The notes under the pieces are model-generated. The model was not told the origin of the DNA. It was given only the letters and a program-made list of their open reading frames with translations, and searched no databases. From DATFGK01 sp046712825 (GTDB taxonomy: Bacteria; Actinomycetota; AC-67), in NCBI GenBank assembly GCA_046712825.1, contig JBKKCR010000003.1, positions 1-24,942 on the forward strand: a DNA stretch of 24,942 nt. Direction: 5' to 3'. The position numbers were made by a program, and so were the translations under genes. Positions 8,308 through 15,752 of the stretch are shown piece after piece (the first letter of the stretch is position 1; each line of letters starts with the position of its first letter).

Positions 8308-9375
8308 GTGGAAGCCCGCCGTTCGCCGCTCGACGCAGCGCATCGCGCGCTGGGGGCGCATATGGGCGCCTTCGCCGGGTGGGAGATGCCGATCTCGTAC
8401 GCCGGGACGATCGCGGAGCACACCGCCGTTCGGCAACGCGTCGGACTGTTCGATGTGACGCATCTCGGGACGATCGAGGTCCGGGGCGCAGGCGCCGCCG
8501 AGCTGCTCGACAGGGTTCTGTCGAATCGGATGACCGATCTCACGCCCGGCCGAGCTCGGTACACGCTCATCCTCGACGACAAGGCCGGGATCGTCGACGA
8601 CATCATCGTCTACGCGTTCGTGCCGGGAGTGTTCCTCGTCGTGCCGAATGCCTCCAACGTCGACGAGGTGGAGCGACGGCTCCGCGAACGCGCCTCACCC
8701 GGGGTCGGCGTCGAGCAGCTGCTCCGCGCCAAGATCGCCGTGCAGGGCCCGAGCGCGCGACAGGCGCTGACCTCGGTGATCCAGAACGCGCCCGGACTCG
8801 GCTACATGCGATGCGCGAAGGTCGGCGACATCGCGATCGCGCGCAGCGGCTACACCGGGGAGCACGGCTACGAGATATTCTCGACCGCCGAGGACGCCCC
8901 GGCGTTGTGGGAGGGGCTGCTCGCGGAAGTGAAAGCCCGCGGCGGTGAGCCCTGCGGCCTCGCGGCGCGCGACACGTTGCGGCTGGAGATGGGCTATCCG
9001 CTACACGGCAACGACATAGACACCACCACCACGCCGCGGGAGGCGCACCTCGACTGGGCGGTGGCCGTCTCGAAGGACCACTTCGTCGGCAAGCCCGCCT
9101 TCGAGGCTGATCCACCGCGCAAGGAGCTGGTCGGCCTCAAGATGGTGGATCGGGTCATCCCGCGTCACGGCGCGACGATAGAGCTCGGCGGGCGCGCGCT
9201 CGGGACGGTAACGAGCGGCACGTTCTCGCCGACGCTGAAGACGGGGATCGCTCTCGCCTACGTTGAGCCTCCCGGCTCGCTGGTCGAGGGGGACAACGTC
9301 GAGGTCGTCGTCCGCGGCAAGCGCGGTACGGCCCGGGTTACACGGCCCCCGTTCGTCCCTCGCTCGCCGAAGTAG
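8308..9375 (+). CDS. gcvT: Aminomethyltransferase (glycine cleavage T protein)
   Basis: T protein transfers the methylene group from aminomethyl-dihydrolipoyl H protein to tetrahydrofolate and releases ammonia. The chosen GTG at 8308 gives 355 residues. The N-terminal SPLDAAHRALGAHM and FAGWEMP (22-28) are family hallmarks, and Asp97 in GIVDDIIVY corresponds to the conserved folate-site aspartate. RSGYTGEHGYEI and AARDTLRLEMGYPLHG are also typical. An in-frame GTG at 8284 is an alternative start, but neither start has a ribosome binding site, and the promoter at 8271-8299 would start RNA at about 8308. The genes for H and P proteins are not in the window. A YgfZ/COG0354-type folate-dependent relative was considered, but length and motifs fit true GcvT better. 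Confidence 0.88.
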   Translation: MEARRSPLDAAHRALGAHMGAFAGWEMPISYAGTIAEHTAVRQRVGLFDVTHLGTIEVRGAGAAELLDRVLSNRMTDLTPGRARYTLILDDKAGIVDDIIVYAFVPGVFLVVPNASNVDEVERRLRERASPGVGVEQLLRAKIAVQGPSARQALTSVIQNAPGLGYMRCAKVGDIAIARSGYTGEHGYEIFSTAEDAPALWEGLLAEVKARGGEPCGLAARDTLRLEMGYPLHGNDIDTTTTPREAHLDWAVAVSKDHFVGKPAFEADPPRKELVGLKMVDRVIPRHGATIELGGRALGTVTSGTFSPTLKTGIALAYVEPPGSLVEGDNVEVVVRGKRGTARVTRPPFVPRSPK

Positions 9376-9376
9376 C

Positions 9377-9408
9377 CCGGTTCCGGGGGGTCAGCCGCCC
9401 GGGACCGG
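9377..9408. terminator. Shared hairpin between convergent genes
   Basis: An 11-bp stem (9377-9387 with 9398-9408, one G-T pair) with a 10-base loop lies directly after the gcvT stop. The stop codon of the leftward zinc-ribbon gene (9393-9391) falls in the loop. There is no clear T tract on either side, so termination would rely on the stable GC stem or on Rho. It can serve both convergent transcripts. Confidence 0.45.
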
Positions 9409-9825
9409 CGACCCCGTGAGCACCCAGCGCCCGACGACCACCAGGCCCGACAGGAAGACCGCGATCGCCGTGGCGATCAGCATGAACGTCATGATCGGCA
9501 CCGAGCGCACTTGACGCCCGCGAAGGACGCGCCGGGCGTCGGCCACCTGCGCGGGAGGGACGAGGACTTTGACGTGCGTCGGATCCATCGATGCGCCGTC
9601 GCCGCCGATCTCGTGGAGCGCGCTTGGGATCCCTCCGCGGTCGAGCCGGTCGGAAGCGACGAAGGCTTGCTCGGGCGGCAGGACCGCGACGACGACCATG
9701 CCGGCGTCGGCGCCCGCGTAGATCCGCCGCTCGGGAGTCGGGGCGTCGACGAGGACGCCGCCGCATTCGCTGCACGCGTCGAGCTCGACGGGGTACTCGA
9801 CCCTGCAGGTATGGCAGAAAGGCAC
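9391..9825 (-). CDS. Zinc-ribbon, DUF2007-type, single-TM protein
   Basis: A 144-residue protein with three parts: an N-terminal zinc ribbon with Cys4, Cys7, Cys18 and Cys21 (two CxxC pairs), a DUF2007-like domain (about 43-102) with the pattern of an exposed alpha/beta domain (RGGIPSALHEIG and VKVLVPPAQVADARRVL), and a C-terminal hydrophobic helix (about 109-135). GTG 9825 is preceded by GGAGGT at good spacing; an upstream in-frame extension to 9888 would run into cobS and lacks a ribosome binding site. It follows cobS by 34 bases on the same strand, so it is probably read with the cobalamin operon, though it may be a passenger. DUF2007 is labelled a putative signal-transducing domain; no molecular function is known, and none is claimed here. 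Confidence 0.8.
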   Translation of the reverse strand: MPFCHTCRVEYPVELDACSECGGVLVDAPTPERRIYAGADAGMVVVAVLPPEQAFVASDRLDRGGIPSALHEIGGDGASMDPTHVKVLVPPAQVADARRVLRGRQVRSVPIMTFMLIATAIAVFLSGLVVVGRWVLTGSPVPGG

Positions 9826-9859
9826 CGGCGACCTCCGTGCGCGGCTCCGGGTACCGATT

Positions 9860-10603
9860 CTAGCCTCGCCACCACGGGACGGCCGCACCGGCGGCTACGG
9901 TCAGGAGCAGTACCCCGATCTCGCAGAGTTGCTGCGCTGCGCCGAGGACGTCCCCGACGATGCCGCCGATCTTGGAAGCGGCCAGCCGTCCCATGCCCCA
10001 CGCCGGCACCACCGCCAGCGCGATCGCCCCCAGGCCCCACGGCCCGAGAAGCCCGACCGCCGCGATCGCCCCGATAGCGACCGCGACCCCTGCTTGCGAG
10101 GAGGTCACGGGGGCGGCGTACGTCGCGCCCAGCCCGTCGGGCGTCGCAGCCCGCCATCGTCCGAGCATCCATGCTGCCGAGGCGCGGCTCACGGCGTGGG
10201 CCGCGGGCAGCGCGGCCAGCGCCGCGACTCCCGTCAGGGCCGATACCGCGGCCACGCGTACGAGGACGCTGAGCACGAGCGCCACCGTTCCGTACGTTCC
10301 GTGCCGCGGATCCTTCAGGATCTCGAGCGTGCGTTCGCGGCTCACGCCGGCGCCGAACGCGTCTGCCGTATCGGCGAGCCCGTCCTCGTGAAGGGCACCG
10401 GTGATCAAGATCCCGGCGCCCACGGCGAGCGCGGCGGCCGCGGTCGCACCGACCGCGCCTCGCGTCGCGGCGTAGATGCCCCCGACGATCGCGCCGATGA
10501 AGGCGCCGACGACCGGGAGCCACGGGACGGCGCGCTCGGTGTGGGCGCCCCCGCGCGTCGGCACCCGGGTGAGGAGCGCCATCGCGTCGAAGAATCCGCT
10601 CAC
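9860..10603 (-). CDS. cobS: Adenosylcobinamide-GDP ribazoletransferase
   Basis: Integral membrane cobalamin synthase that joins adenosylcobinamide-GDP to alpha-ribazole (or its phosphate), the last assembly step of the nucleotide loop. The 247-residue protein has several hydrophobic helices and the hallmark GALHEDGLADTADAFG (69-84) followed by DPRHGTYG (98-105), the Mg-dependent active site. The start is GTG 10603, overlapping the cobT stop as GTGA. Both substrates come from the adjacent gene products, CobU and CobT. A phosphatase of the CobC type was not seen in the window. Confidence 0.95.
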   Translation of the reverse strand: MSGFFDAMALLTRVPTRGGAHTERAVPWLPVVGAFIGAIVGGIYAATRGAVGATAAAALAVGAGILITGALHEDGLADTADAFGAGVSRERTLEILKDPRHGTYGTVALVLSVLVRVAAVSALTGVAALAALPAAHAVSRASAAWMLGRWRAATPDGLGATYAAPVTSSQAGVAVAIGAIAAVGLLGPWGLGAIALAVVPAWGMGRLAASKIGGIVGDVLGAAQQLCEIGVLLLTVAAGAAVPWWRG

Positions 10604-11604
10604 CGGGTGAGCCCGAACTCCTCGAACGTCGCCACGTCGAGGACGGCGGCAACGGCCAGCCGGACGAGCGGCAGGGCGGCGATGGCGCCGCTCGCCTCAC
10701 CGAGTCGCATGTCGAGCTCGAGGAGCGGCTCCTTGCCGAGCTTGGAGAGCAGCAGAGCGTGGCCGGGCTCGGGTGACCGGTGCCCGGCGATGCAGTGATC
10801 GAGCGAGCCGGGCGCCGCGACCTCGAACGGCGCGACGGCGGCGGTGACGACGAAGCCGTCGAGCACGATCGGGATCGACCGCAGCCGCGCCTCGAGCGCC
10901 GCGCCGGCAATCGCCGTGAGCTCGGCACCGCCTACTTCGCGCAAGATCTGCATGGGTCCCGCCTCGGACGGCACCCGAGCGCGCGCCGCTTCGACCGTGT
11001 CGACCTTCCGTGCCCAGGTCGCGTCGTCGATGCCGGTTCCGCGGCCCGTCCATTCCTCCGCCGGGCCGCCGAAAAGGGTCGCCGCGACCGCCGCCGCCGG
11101 TGTCGTGTTGCCGATCCCCATCTCACCGAGCACGAGCAGGTCGCACGTCAGGCCGGCCACCGCCGAACGTCCGGCCTCGAAGCATCGCCCGAAGCGATCG
11201 GCATCCATCGCCGGCTCGCGCACGATGTTCCCCGTCGGCCGTCCGGCGCCGACATCGACCGCGAGAAGCTCCGCACCGACCACGCGTGCCATGGCGGCGG
11301 CGGTCGCCACGCCCTCGCGAAGCGCCCGCAACATCACCGGGGTGACCGCGGCCGGATAGGCGCTGACGCCTTCGGCCGCGACGCCGTGGTCGCCGACGAA
11401 CACGACGACCGCGGGACGCTCGACGGTGGGTTCCGCGGTGCGCTGCCATGCCGCCAGCCAGGCGCACACATCGTCCAATCGCGCGAGCGCACCGGCGGGT
11501 CGCAGGACCTGCCCGGCTCGCGTGGCCACGGCGCGCCGGGACGTCTCGTCGGGCGCAGGCGCTTGCTTAAGAAGTCGCGCGATCTCCTCATCGACCGAAG
11601 ACAT
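10600..11604 (-). CDS. cobT: Nicotinate-nucleotide:dimethylbenzimidazole phosphoribosyltransferase
   Basis: CobT activates the lower ligand base by moving ribose phosphate from nicotinate mononucleotide to dimethylbenzimidazole. The 334-residue protein carries FVGDHGVAAEGVSAYP (69-84), GEMGIGNTTPAA (160-171), CIAGHRSPEPGH (271-282) and the catalytic Glu303 in RLGEASGA. ATG 11604 is chosen because GAGGAGGTG lies just upstream; the frame is open a further 24 codons but that part is low-complexity and lies inside cobU. The start lies 17 bases inside the cobU end. The base attached cannot be predicted from sequence alone, and no base-synthesis genes are in the window. Confidence 0.96.
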   Translation of the reverse strand: MSSVDEEIARLLKQAPAPDETSRRAVATRAGQVLRPAGALARLDDVCAWLAAWQRTAEPTVERPAVVVFVGDHGVAAEGVSAYPAAVTPVMLRALREGVATAAAMARVVGAELLAVDVGAGRPTGNIVREPAMDADRFGRCFEAGRSAVAGLTCDLLVLGEMGIGNTTPAAAVAATLFGGPAEEWTGRGTGIDDATWARKVDTVEAARARVPSEAGPMQILREVGGAELTAIAGAALEARLRSIPIVLDGFVVTAAVAPFEVAAPGSLDHCIAGHRSPEPGHALLLSKLGKEPLLELDMRLGEASGAIAALPLVRLAVAAVLDVATFEEFGLTR

Positions 11605-12136
11605 CGGGTAGCACCTCCTCGATCGATGAGAGTGCGAGTGCGCGTCCGGCGACCACGAGGAGCACGTGCTCCGCATCGCGAGCGAAGGTCGTGTTCACCG
11701 TTCCCATCAGGTCGCGGTAGGACCGAGTCTCGGGATGCATGGGCACGATGCCCGAGCCGACCTCGTTCGTGACCACGAGCACGGGGCAAACCCGTCCGGC
11801 CGCAGCCTTGGCCGCCTCCGCCGCGCGCGCTTCCACGTCTTCGCGTCCGGCGCCGCGCTCGAGCAGGTTCGCGACCCAGAGCGTCAGGCAGTCGACGATC
11901 ACGCACGCCGCCTCCGCCGCGCCGGCGATCGCGCCGGCAAGATCCACCGGCTCCTCCATGGTGTCCCAGTCCGCCGGGCGCGTCTTGCGGTGCAGGGCGA
12001 TCCGCGCAGTCATCTCGTCGTCGCGCGGTTCGGCGGTCGCGATGAACGTCACCGGACCGTCGTGCGCCTCGGCCATGCGCACCGCCAGAACAGACTTGCC
12101 GCTCCGGGCGCCGCCGATCAGCAGCGTGAGGCCCAT
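11588..12136 (-). CDS. cobU: Adenosylcobinamide kinase / adenosylcobinamide-phosphate guanylyltransferase
   Basis: A 182-residue bifunctional enzyme that phosphorylates adenosylcobinamide and then forms adenosylcobinamide-GDP. The P-loop GGARSGKS occupies 8-15. RIALHRKTRPADW (45-57) contains His49, the expected site of the guanylyl intermediate. VDCLTLWVANLL and VTNEVGSGIVP are the other conserved blocks of the CobU fold. The start is ATG 12136, sharing one base with the cobO stop (TGATG). The frame continues upstream into cobO, but that sequence is a shadow. The kinase activity allows salvage of imported cobinamide, which fits the BtuFCD genes in the same operon. Confidence 0.96.
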   Translation of the reverse strand: MGLTLLIGGARSGKSVLAVRMAEAHDGPVTFIATAEPRDDEMTARIALHRKTRPADWDTMEEPVDLAGAIAGAAEAACVIVDCLTLWVANLLERGAGREDVEARAAEAAKAAAGRVCPVLVVTNEVGSGIVPMHPETRSYRDLMGTVNTTFARDAEHVLLVVAGRALALSSIEEVLPDVFGR

Positions 12137-12696
12137 CAGAATTCGATCCCCGCGAGCGCGGTGATCCCGGAATCGAATGCGTGCTTGCGCTTGACCATCT
12201 CGGTAACGGTGTCGGCCAGCTCGACGATCGCCGGCGTGGCGTCCCGTCCGGTCACGATCACGCTGACGTGTGGCGGCCGGGATCGGATCGCTTCGACCAC
12301 ATCTGCTTCCTCGATCCACCCCCACGTCACCGGGTACGTCACCTCGTCCAGCACGACGAGTTGGTAGTCGCCGTCGCTGATCTTGGAAACGGCCGCATCC
12401 CAGGCGGCGCGAGCGACGGCCTCGCTGCGTTCCATGTCCTCCGAGTCCCACGTGAACCCGTCGCCGAGAGTCCACCAATCGATGCCCAGCGTCCGCGCGG
12501 CTTTTTCTTCACCGGTCTTCCATCGATCGGACTTCAGGAATTGGATGACACAGACGCGCCAGCCTCGTCCCGCAGCGCGCATCGCCGTCCCGAATGCGGC
12601 CGTTGATTTCCCCTTGCCGTATCCAGTATTGACGAGAACGAGCGACTGGGCCTTCTTCGTCGGACGCGGCGGCTCGTCCCGGGGCGGTTCGCTCAT
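12136..12696 (-). CDS. cobO: Corrinoid adenosyltransferase (CobA/BtuR/CobO type)
   Basis: Transfers the 5'-deoxyadenosyl group of ATP to cob(I)alamin or cob(I)yrinate diamide, making the coenzyme form. The 186-residue protein has a P-loop NTGYGKGKSTA (23-33), IQFLKSDRWKTGEE and VVLDEVTYPVTWG, all diagnostic of this family and unlike the PduO-type enzymes. ATG 12696 overlaps the stop of the ATPase gene by four bases (ATGA). Adenosylation traps imported corrinoid and provides the form that CobU prefers. The alternative symbols cobA and btuR refer to the same family. Confidence 0.95.
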   Translation of the reverse strand: MSEPPRDEPPRPTKKAQSLVLVNTGYGKGKSTAAFGTAMRAAGRGWRVCVIQFLKSDRWKTGEEKAARTLGIDWWTLGDGFTWDSEDMERSEAVARAAWDAAVSKISDGDYQLVVLDEVTYPVTWGWIEEADVVEAIRSRPPHVSVIVTGRDATPAIVELADTVTEMVKRKHAFDSGITALAGIEF

Positions 12697-13493
12697 GAGC
12701 GCACTTCCTCGACGCTCGCGCGCCGGGAACGCACGGGGGACACGACGATGCCGTCCGGCCCGTGTGTGACGCGAACCTCGGCGCCGTAATGAGCGCGGAT
12801 GAGATCCTCGCGGATGACCTCGCCGGGGGACCCGGCGGCGACGATCCTGCCGTCGGAGAGCAGCGCCACCTTATCGGTGAACTGTCCGGCGAGCGTCAGG
12901 TCGTGCATCGCGCTCACGACGGTCAGCTCTTCACTCGCGCGGAGCTCGGACACGAGCTCCAGGACTTGCTGCTGCGCGCCGACGTCGAGCGCGCTCGTCC
13001 CCTCGTCGAGCAACAACGTCGGAGCCGCTTGAGCGATCGCTCGCGCGAGCACGGCACGCTGCTGTTCGCCGCCGCTGAGCGTCCCGAGCGGCCGGCCGGC
13101 GAACTCCTCGATCCGCAGCCGCCTCAGAGCCGACGCCACCGCTTCGACGTCCGTGCGCGTTTCGCTCCCGAAATACGACACGTATGGCGACCGCCCCAGG
13201 AGCACGTACTCCGCGACGGTCATGGCGTCGGGGAGGAGCGGTCGTTGCGCAACGAGGGCGACGCATCGGGCCCGCTCGCGCGGCCGGAGCGCGCCTGCAT
13301 CGCGGCCGTCGAAAAGCACTTCGCCCGAACGCGGAACGAGCGCCGCGATCGCACGGAGCAATGTGGTCTTGCCGGCGCCGTTCGGTCCGATGATGCCAAC
13401 CCACTCGCCGGGCGCGACCGTGATGGAGACGTCGCGCAAGATGCTCCGGCCGCCCAGGGTGACGGAGAGGTTACGGATCTCGATGGCGCTCAC
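12693..13493 (-). CDS. btuD: Corrinoid (FecCD-type) ABC transporter, ATP-binding protein
   Basis: A 266-residue ATPase of the Fe/B12 importer family (FepC/BtuD/HmuV). The Walker A is GPNGAGKTT (36-44), the Q loop is near Gln83, the signature is LSGGEQQRA (139-147), the Walker B is LLLDE (160-164), and the switch His lies in SAMHDLTLAG. In the D-loop region Gly165 replaces the more usual Pro of EPTSALD. GTG 13493 overlaps the permease stop as GTGA. Cobalamin rather than siderophore or haem is inferred from the riboswitch upstream and the cob genes downstream in the same operon. Confidence 0.92.
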   Translation of the reverse strand: MSAIEIRNLSVTLGGRSILRDVSITVAPGEWVGIIGPNGAGKTTLLRAIAALVPRSGEVLFDGRDAGALRPRERARCVALVAQRPLLPDAMTVAEYVLLGRSPYVSYFGSETRTDVEAVASALRRLRIEEFAGRPLGTLSGGEQQRAVLARAIAQAAPTLLLDEGTSALDVGAQQQVLELVSELRASEELTVVSAMHDLTLAGQFTDKVALLSDGRIVAAGSPGEVIREDLIRAHYGAEVRVTHGPDGIVVSPVRSRRASVEEVRS

Positions 13494-14560
13494 AACGTCT
13501 TCCTGCTCGTGCGAAGGATCAACGCGAAGAACGGAGCGCCGAAGAACGCCGTCACGACCCCGATGGGAAGCTCCGCGGGCGAGATCAGCGTGCGGCCGAG
13601 CAGGTCGCAGAGGATGAGGAACGCTCCGCCGAAGGCGAGCGAGAGCGGAAGGATCACCCGGTAGCTCGACCCGGCGACGAGCCGGACGACGTGCGGCACG
13701 ATCAAGCCCACGAACCCGATCAATCCGCTAACCGCGACCGCGGCCGCGGTCGCGAGCGACGCGGCGATCACGACGATCAGCCTGACGCGCGCCGCGCGGA
13801 CCCCGACGCTGGTCGCTTCCTCGTCCCCTACGGACAGCACGTCGAGCAGCCGGCGGTGAGAGAGGATCACCGCGATGCCGACCGCCATGTAGGGGAGCGC
13901 GAGCACAACGTCGCTCCACCCGGCCGTCGTCAAGCGGCCCAGGATCCAACCGTAGACCTCGCGCAGCGTCTGCGACTGACGCTGCTGAACGTAGGTCTGG
14001 ATCGCGGTCAGGAAAGAGGTGATCGCGATGCCGGCGAGCACCAGCGATGTCACGGTCCGCCCGACCCCACCCGCGCGCCCCACGGCGTACGCGAGCGCGA
14101 CGGCGGCGAGCGCCCCGACGAATGCGGCGATAGGCATGAGGTCGGATCCGAACCCCGCCGACGTGTAGGCGATCACCATGGTCGCACCCAATCCCGCTCC
14201 GGCCGCCGCCCCGAGCAGGTAGGGGTCCGCCAGCGGGTTGCGGAACGCGCCCTGGTACGCGGCGCCCGAGATCGCGAGCGTCCCACCGACCATCGCCGCC
14301 AGAACAACACGCGGCAAACGCAGCTGCACCAGTATCGCCTCGTGCTGAGCCGAGAGGTTCGACGTGTCGTCCACGAACGGCAGCAACCCGGCCAGGCGGC
14401 GGAGCGCCTGCACCGGGCTGATGCCGACGGGGCCGATGAACACTCCGAGCGCGACCGCCCCGATCAGGAAGGCGATGCCCCCCGCCACCCAACCGATCCG
14501 GAGCCGCCTCGGACGAACCCGGTTCGCACCGAGGCGTTCGCGAACCGAGGCGACCGCCAT
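13490..14560 (-). CDS. btuC: Corrinoid ABC transporter permease (FecCD family)
   Basis: A 356-residue polytopic membrane protein of the BtuC/FecCD permease family, normally about ten helices. Family features include LPRVVLAAMVGGTLAISGAA near the N-terminal third, then RNPLADPYLLGAAAGAGLG, and close to the C-terminus GFVGLIVPHVVRL, the loop that contacts the ATPase. ATG 14560 shares one base with the btuF stop (TGATG). A further 60 upstream codons in frame are Arg-rich, lie inside btuF and are rejected. With btuF and btuD it makes a complete importer: lipoprotein, permease and ATPase. Confidence 0.94.
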   Translation of the reverse strand: MAVASVRERLGANRVRPRRLRIGWVAGGIAFLIGAVALGVFIGPVGISPVQALRRLAGLLPFVDDTSNLSAQHEAILVQLRLPRVVLAAMVGGTLAISGAAYQGAFRNPLADPYLLGAAAGAGLGATMVIAYTSAGFGSDLMPIAAFVGALAAVALAYAVGRAGGVGRTVTSLVLAGIAITSFLTAIQTYVQQRQSQTLREVYGWILGRLTTAGWSDVVLALPYMAVGIAVILSHRRLLDVLSVGDEEATSVGVRAARVRLIVVIAASLATAAAVAVSGLIGFVGLIVPHVVRLVAGSSYRVILPLSLAFGGAFLILCDLLGRTLISPAELPIGVVTAFFGAPFFALILRTSRKTL

Positions 14561-15474
14561 CAGGCCGCCGAAGGCAAGGCGTTCAGAGCGTCGGACACCG
14601 TGCGGAGGAAGTCCACGATCCGCGGACCCCACCGCGACGCGATGTCGTCGTCGAGGGCGATGACGTGCCCGCCCTTGACCGCGTCGATCTGGTTCCAGCC
14701 GGCGCGCTTGGCGACCGTGGTCGCACTCTGCCCGCAGCATTTTGTGTCGGCGAGGAATATCAGGGCCGGGTTCGCCTGGATGATGTACTCCGCCGACAGT
14801 TGCGGGTAGCCGGTTCCTTGTGCGTCGGCCGCGTCGGCGATGTTGCGCAGCCCGAGCAGCGCGTACACGCTTCCGATGAAGGTCTTCGACGTCACCGAGA
14901 AGTAGGTGCTGTCGAGCTCGTGGTAGTAGGCGGGCTCTCCCTCGTGTTCTTTCACTGCCGCGGCTATCTCGCCGATGTCCCTACGCATACTCGAGACGAG
15001 TTTCGCGGCGTCGCCGACGTGCCCCGTCGCGGTTCCGAGCTCGTTGATCTGTCGGTAGGTGTCGTCGAGCGTGGCCGCCGCGTCGTGGTACAGGCCGGGG
15101 ATCGACAGGGCCGTCAGCTTCTCCGAGATCGCTTTGTTGGAGAACACGACCAGGTCGGGCCGGTACGAGGCGATCGCCTCGATGTTGGGCTCGAATCCGG
15201 AAAGGGTCGTCTTCGGGGCGGTCGGCGGATAGGTGGACTGATCGTCGACGGCGATCACCTGTGCACCGGCACTGATCGCGAACAGGATCTCGGTCGAGCT
15301 GGGGGACAGCGAAACGATGCGCGCCGGTCGGGCCGGGATCGTGACGGACCCGCTCGACGCTTGGATGGTCGCCGGGAACGAGCCGGTACTCAGGGCAGGC
15401 GTGCCGGCGGGTCGCGCGTCACCGCATGCGGCCGCGACGAAGGCGACCAAGACGATGGACAGGTATCTCCTCAC
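14560..15474 (-). CDS. btuF: Corrinoid-binding lipoprotein of an ABC importer
   Basis: A 304-residue extracytoplasmic binding protein of the BtuF/FhuD (cluster A-II, long backbone helix) type. It has a lipoprotein signal peptide: two Arg, a hydrophobic stretch, then VAAAC with the lipidated Cys at 17. The mature part starts with RIVSLSPSSTEILFAI, typical of B12- and metal-chelate-binding proteins, and includes LADTKCCGQSATTVAKRAGW. GTG 15474 follows an unusually strong double Shine-Dalgarno (15491-15477). This ribosome binding site can be hidden in a 6-bp hairpin, and a cobalamin riboswitch lies upstream, so the first gene of the operon is under corrinoid control. The ligand is thus likely cobalamin or cobinamide rather than a siderophore. 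Confidence 0.92.
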   Translation of the reverse strand: MRRYLSIVLVAFVAAACGDARPAGTPALSTGSFPATIQASSGSVTIPARPARIVSLSPSSTEILFAISAGAQVIAVDDQSTYPPTAPKTTLSGFEPNIEAIASYRPDLVVFSNKAISEKLTALSIPGLYHDAAATLDDTYRQINELGTATGHVGDAAKLVSSMRRDIGEIAAAVKEHEGEPAYYHELDSTYFSVTSKTFIGSVYALLGLRNIADAADAQGTGYPQLSAEYIIQANPALIFLADTKCCGQSATTVAKRAGWNQIDAVKGGHVIALDDDIASRWGPRIVDFLRTVSDALNALPSAA

Positions 15475-15477
15475 CGC

Positions 15478-15497
15478 TCCTCCTTTCCTCCGGAGGA
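15478..15497 (-). promoter_or_regulatory. RBS-sequestering hairpin before btuF
   Basis: In RNA sense TCCTCC (15497-15492) can pair with GGAGGA (15483-15478), leaving an 8-base loop GGAGGAAA. The stem covers the main Shine-Dalgarno of btuF, four bases before the GTG. It is a plausible expression platform of the riboswitch, acting on translation. The loop itself holds a second GGAGG that could also pair with CCTCC, so alternative foldings exist. Confidence 0.5.
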
Positions 15498-15544
15498 TGC
15501 GATGAGCCTGTGAGAGGCCGACCGCACAAACCGCCCTTCCTCCG

Positions 15545-15690
15545 AGGACAGACGTTCGTGGCCACGGAGCAGGCGTCCTGGCTCGTCCTGACTCCCTCCG
15601 TCGGGCGGTAGGAGTGAGGCGTCACAGTTGCGGGACAGCGCCGGGATCTAACCGGACTTCGCTGTATCCGTAGCACCCGGGCTCCATCGC
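15545..15690 (-). promoter_or_regulatory. Cobalamin (B12) riboswitch
   Basis: Read leftward, the leader contains the core of the cobalamin aptamer in the right order: AGCGAAGTCCGGTTAGAT (about 15664-15647), CGCTGTCCCGCAACTGTGA (about 15641-15623), a variable stem with ACTCC and GGAGT halves, and the B12 box GAGCCAGGACGCCTGC (about 15584-15569). The invariant CCCGCAACTGT block and the B12 box leave little doubt of the class. Boundaries are estimates. It lies between a promoter at 15703-15732 and btuF, the first gene of the corrinoid operon, so high cobalamin should reduce expression of uptake and salvage. Known class; identification is by motif only. Confidence 0.88.
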
Positions 15691-15702
15691 CCGAGCGAGG
15701 CG

Positions 15703-15732
15703 AGTATAGGTTGGCCACGCCGGGGGTGTCGA
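15703..15732 (-). promoter_or_regulatory. Promoter of the cobalamin operon
   Basis: On the minus strand TCGACA (15732-15727, 5/6 match to -35) and TATACT (15708-15703, 5/6 match to -10) are 18 bases apart. The predicted start near 15696 is just before the riboswitch core. It is among the best sigma-70-type matches noted in the window, and it lies back to back with the start of the rightward SufT-like gene. Confidence 0.6.
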
Positions 15733-15752
15733 ACGCACGTAGAATGGCGGCG

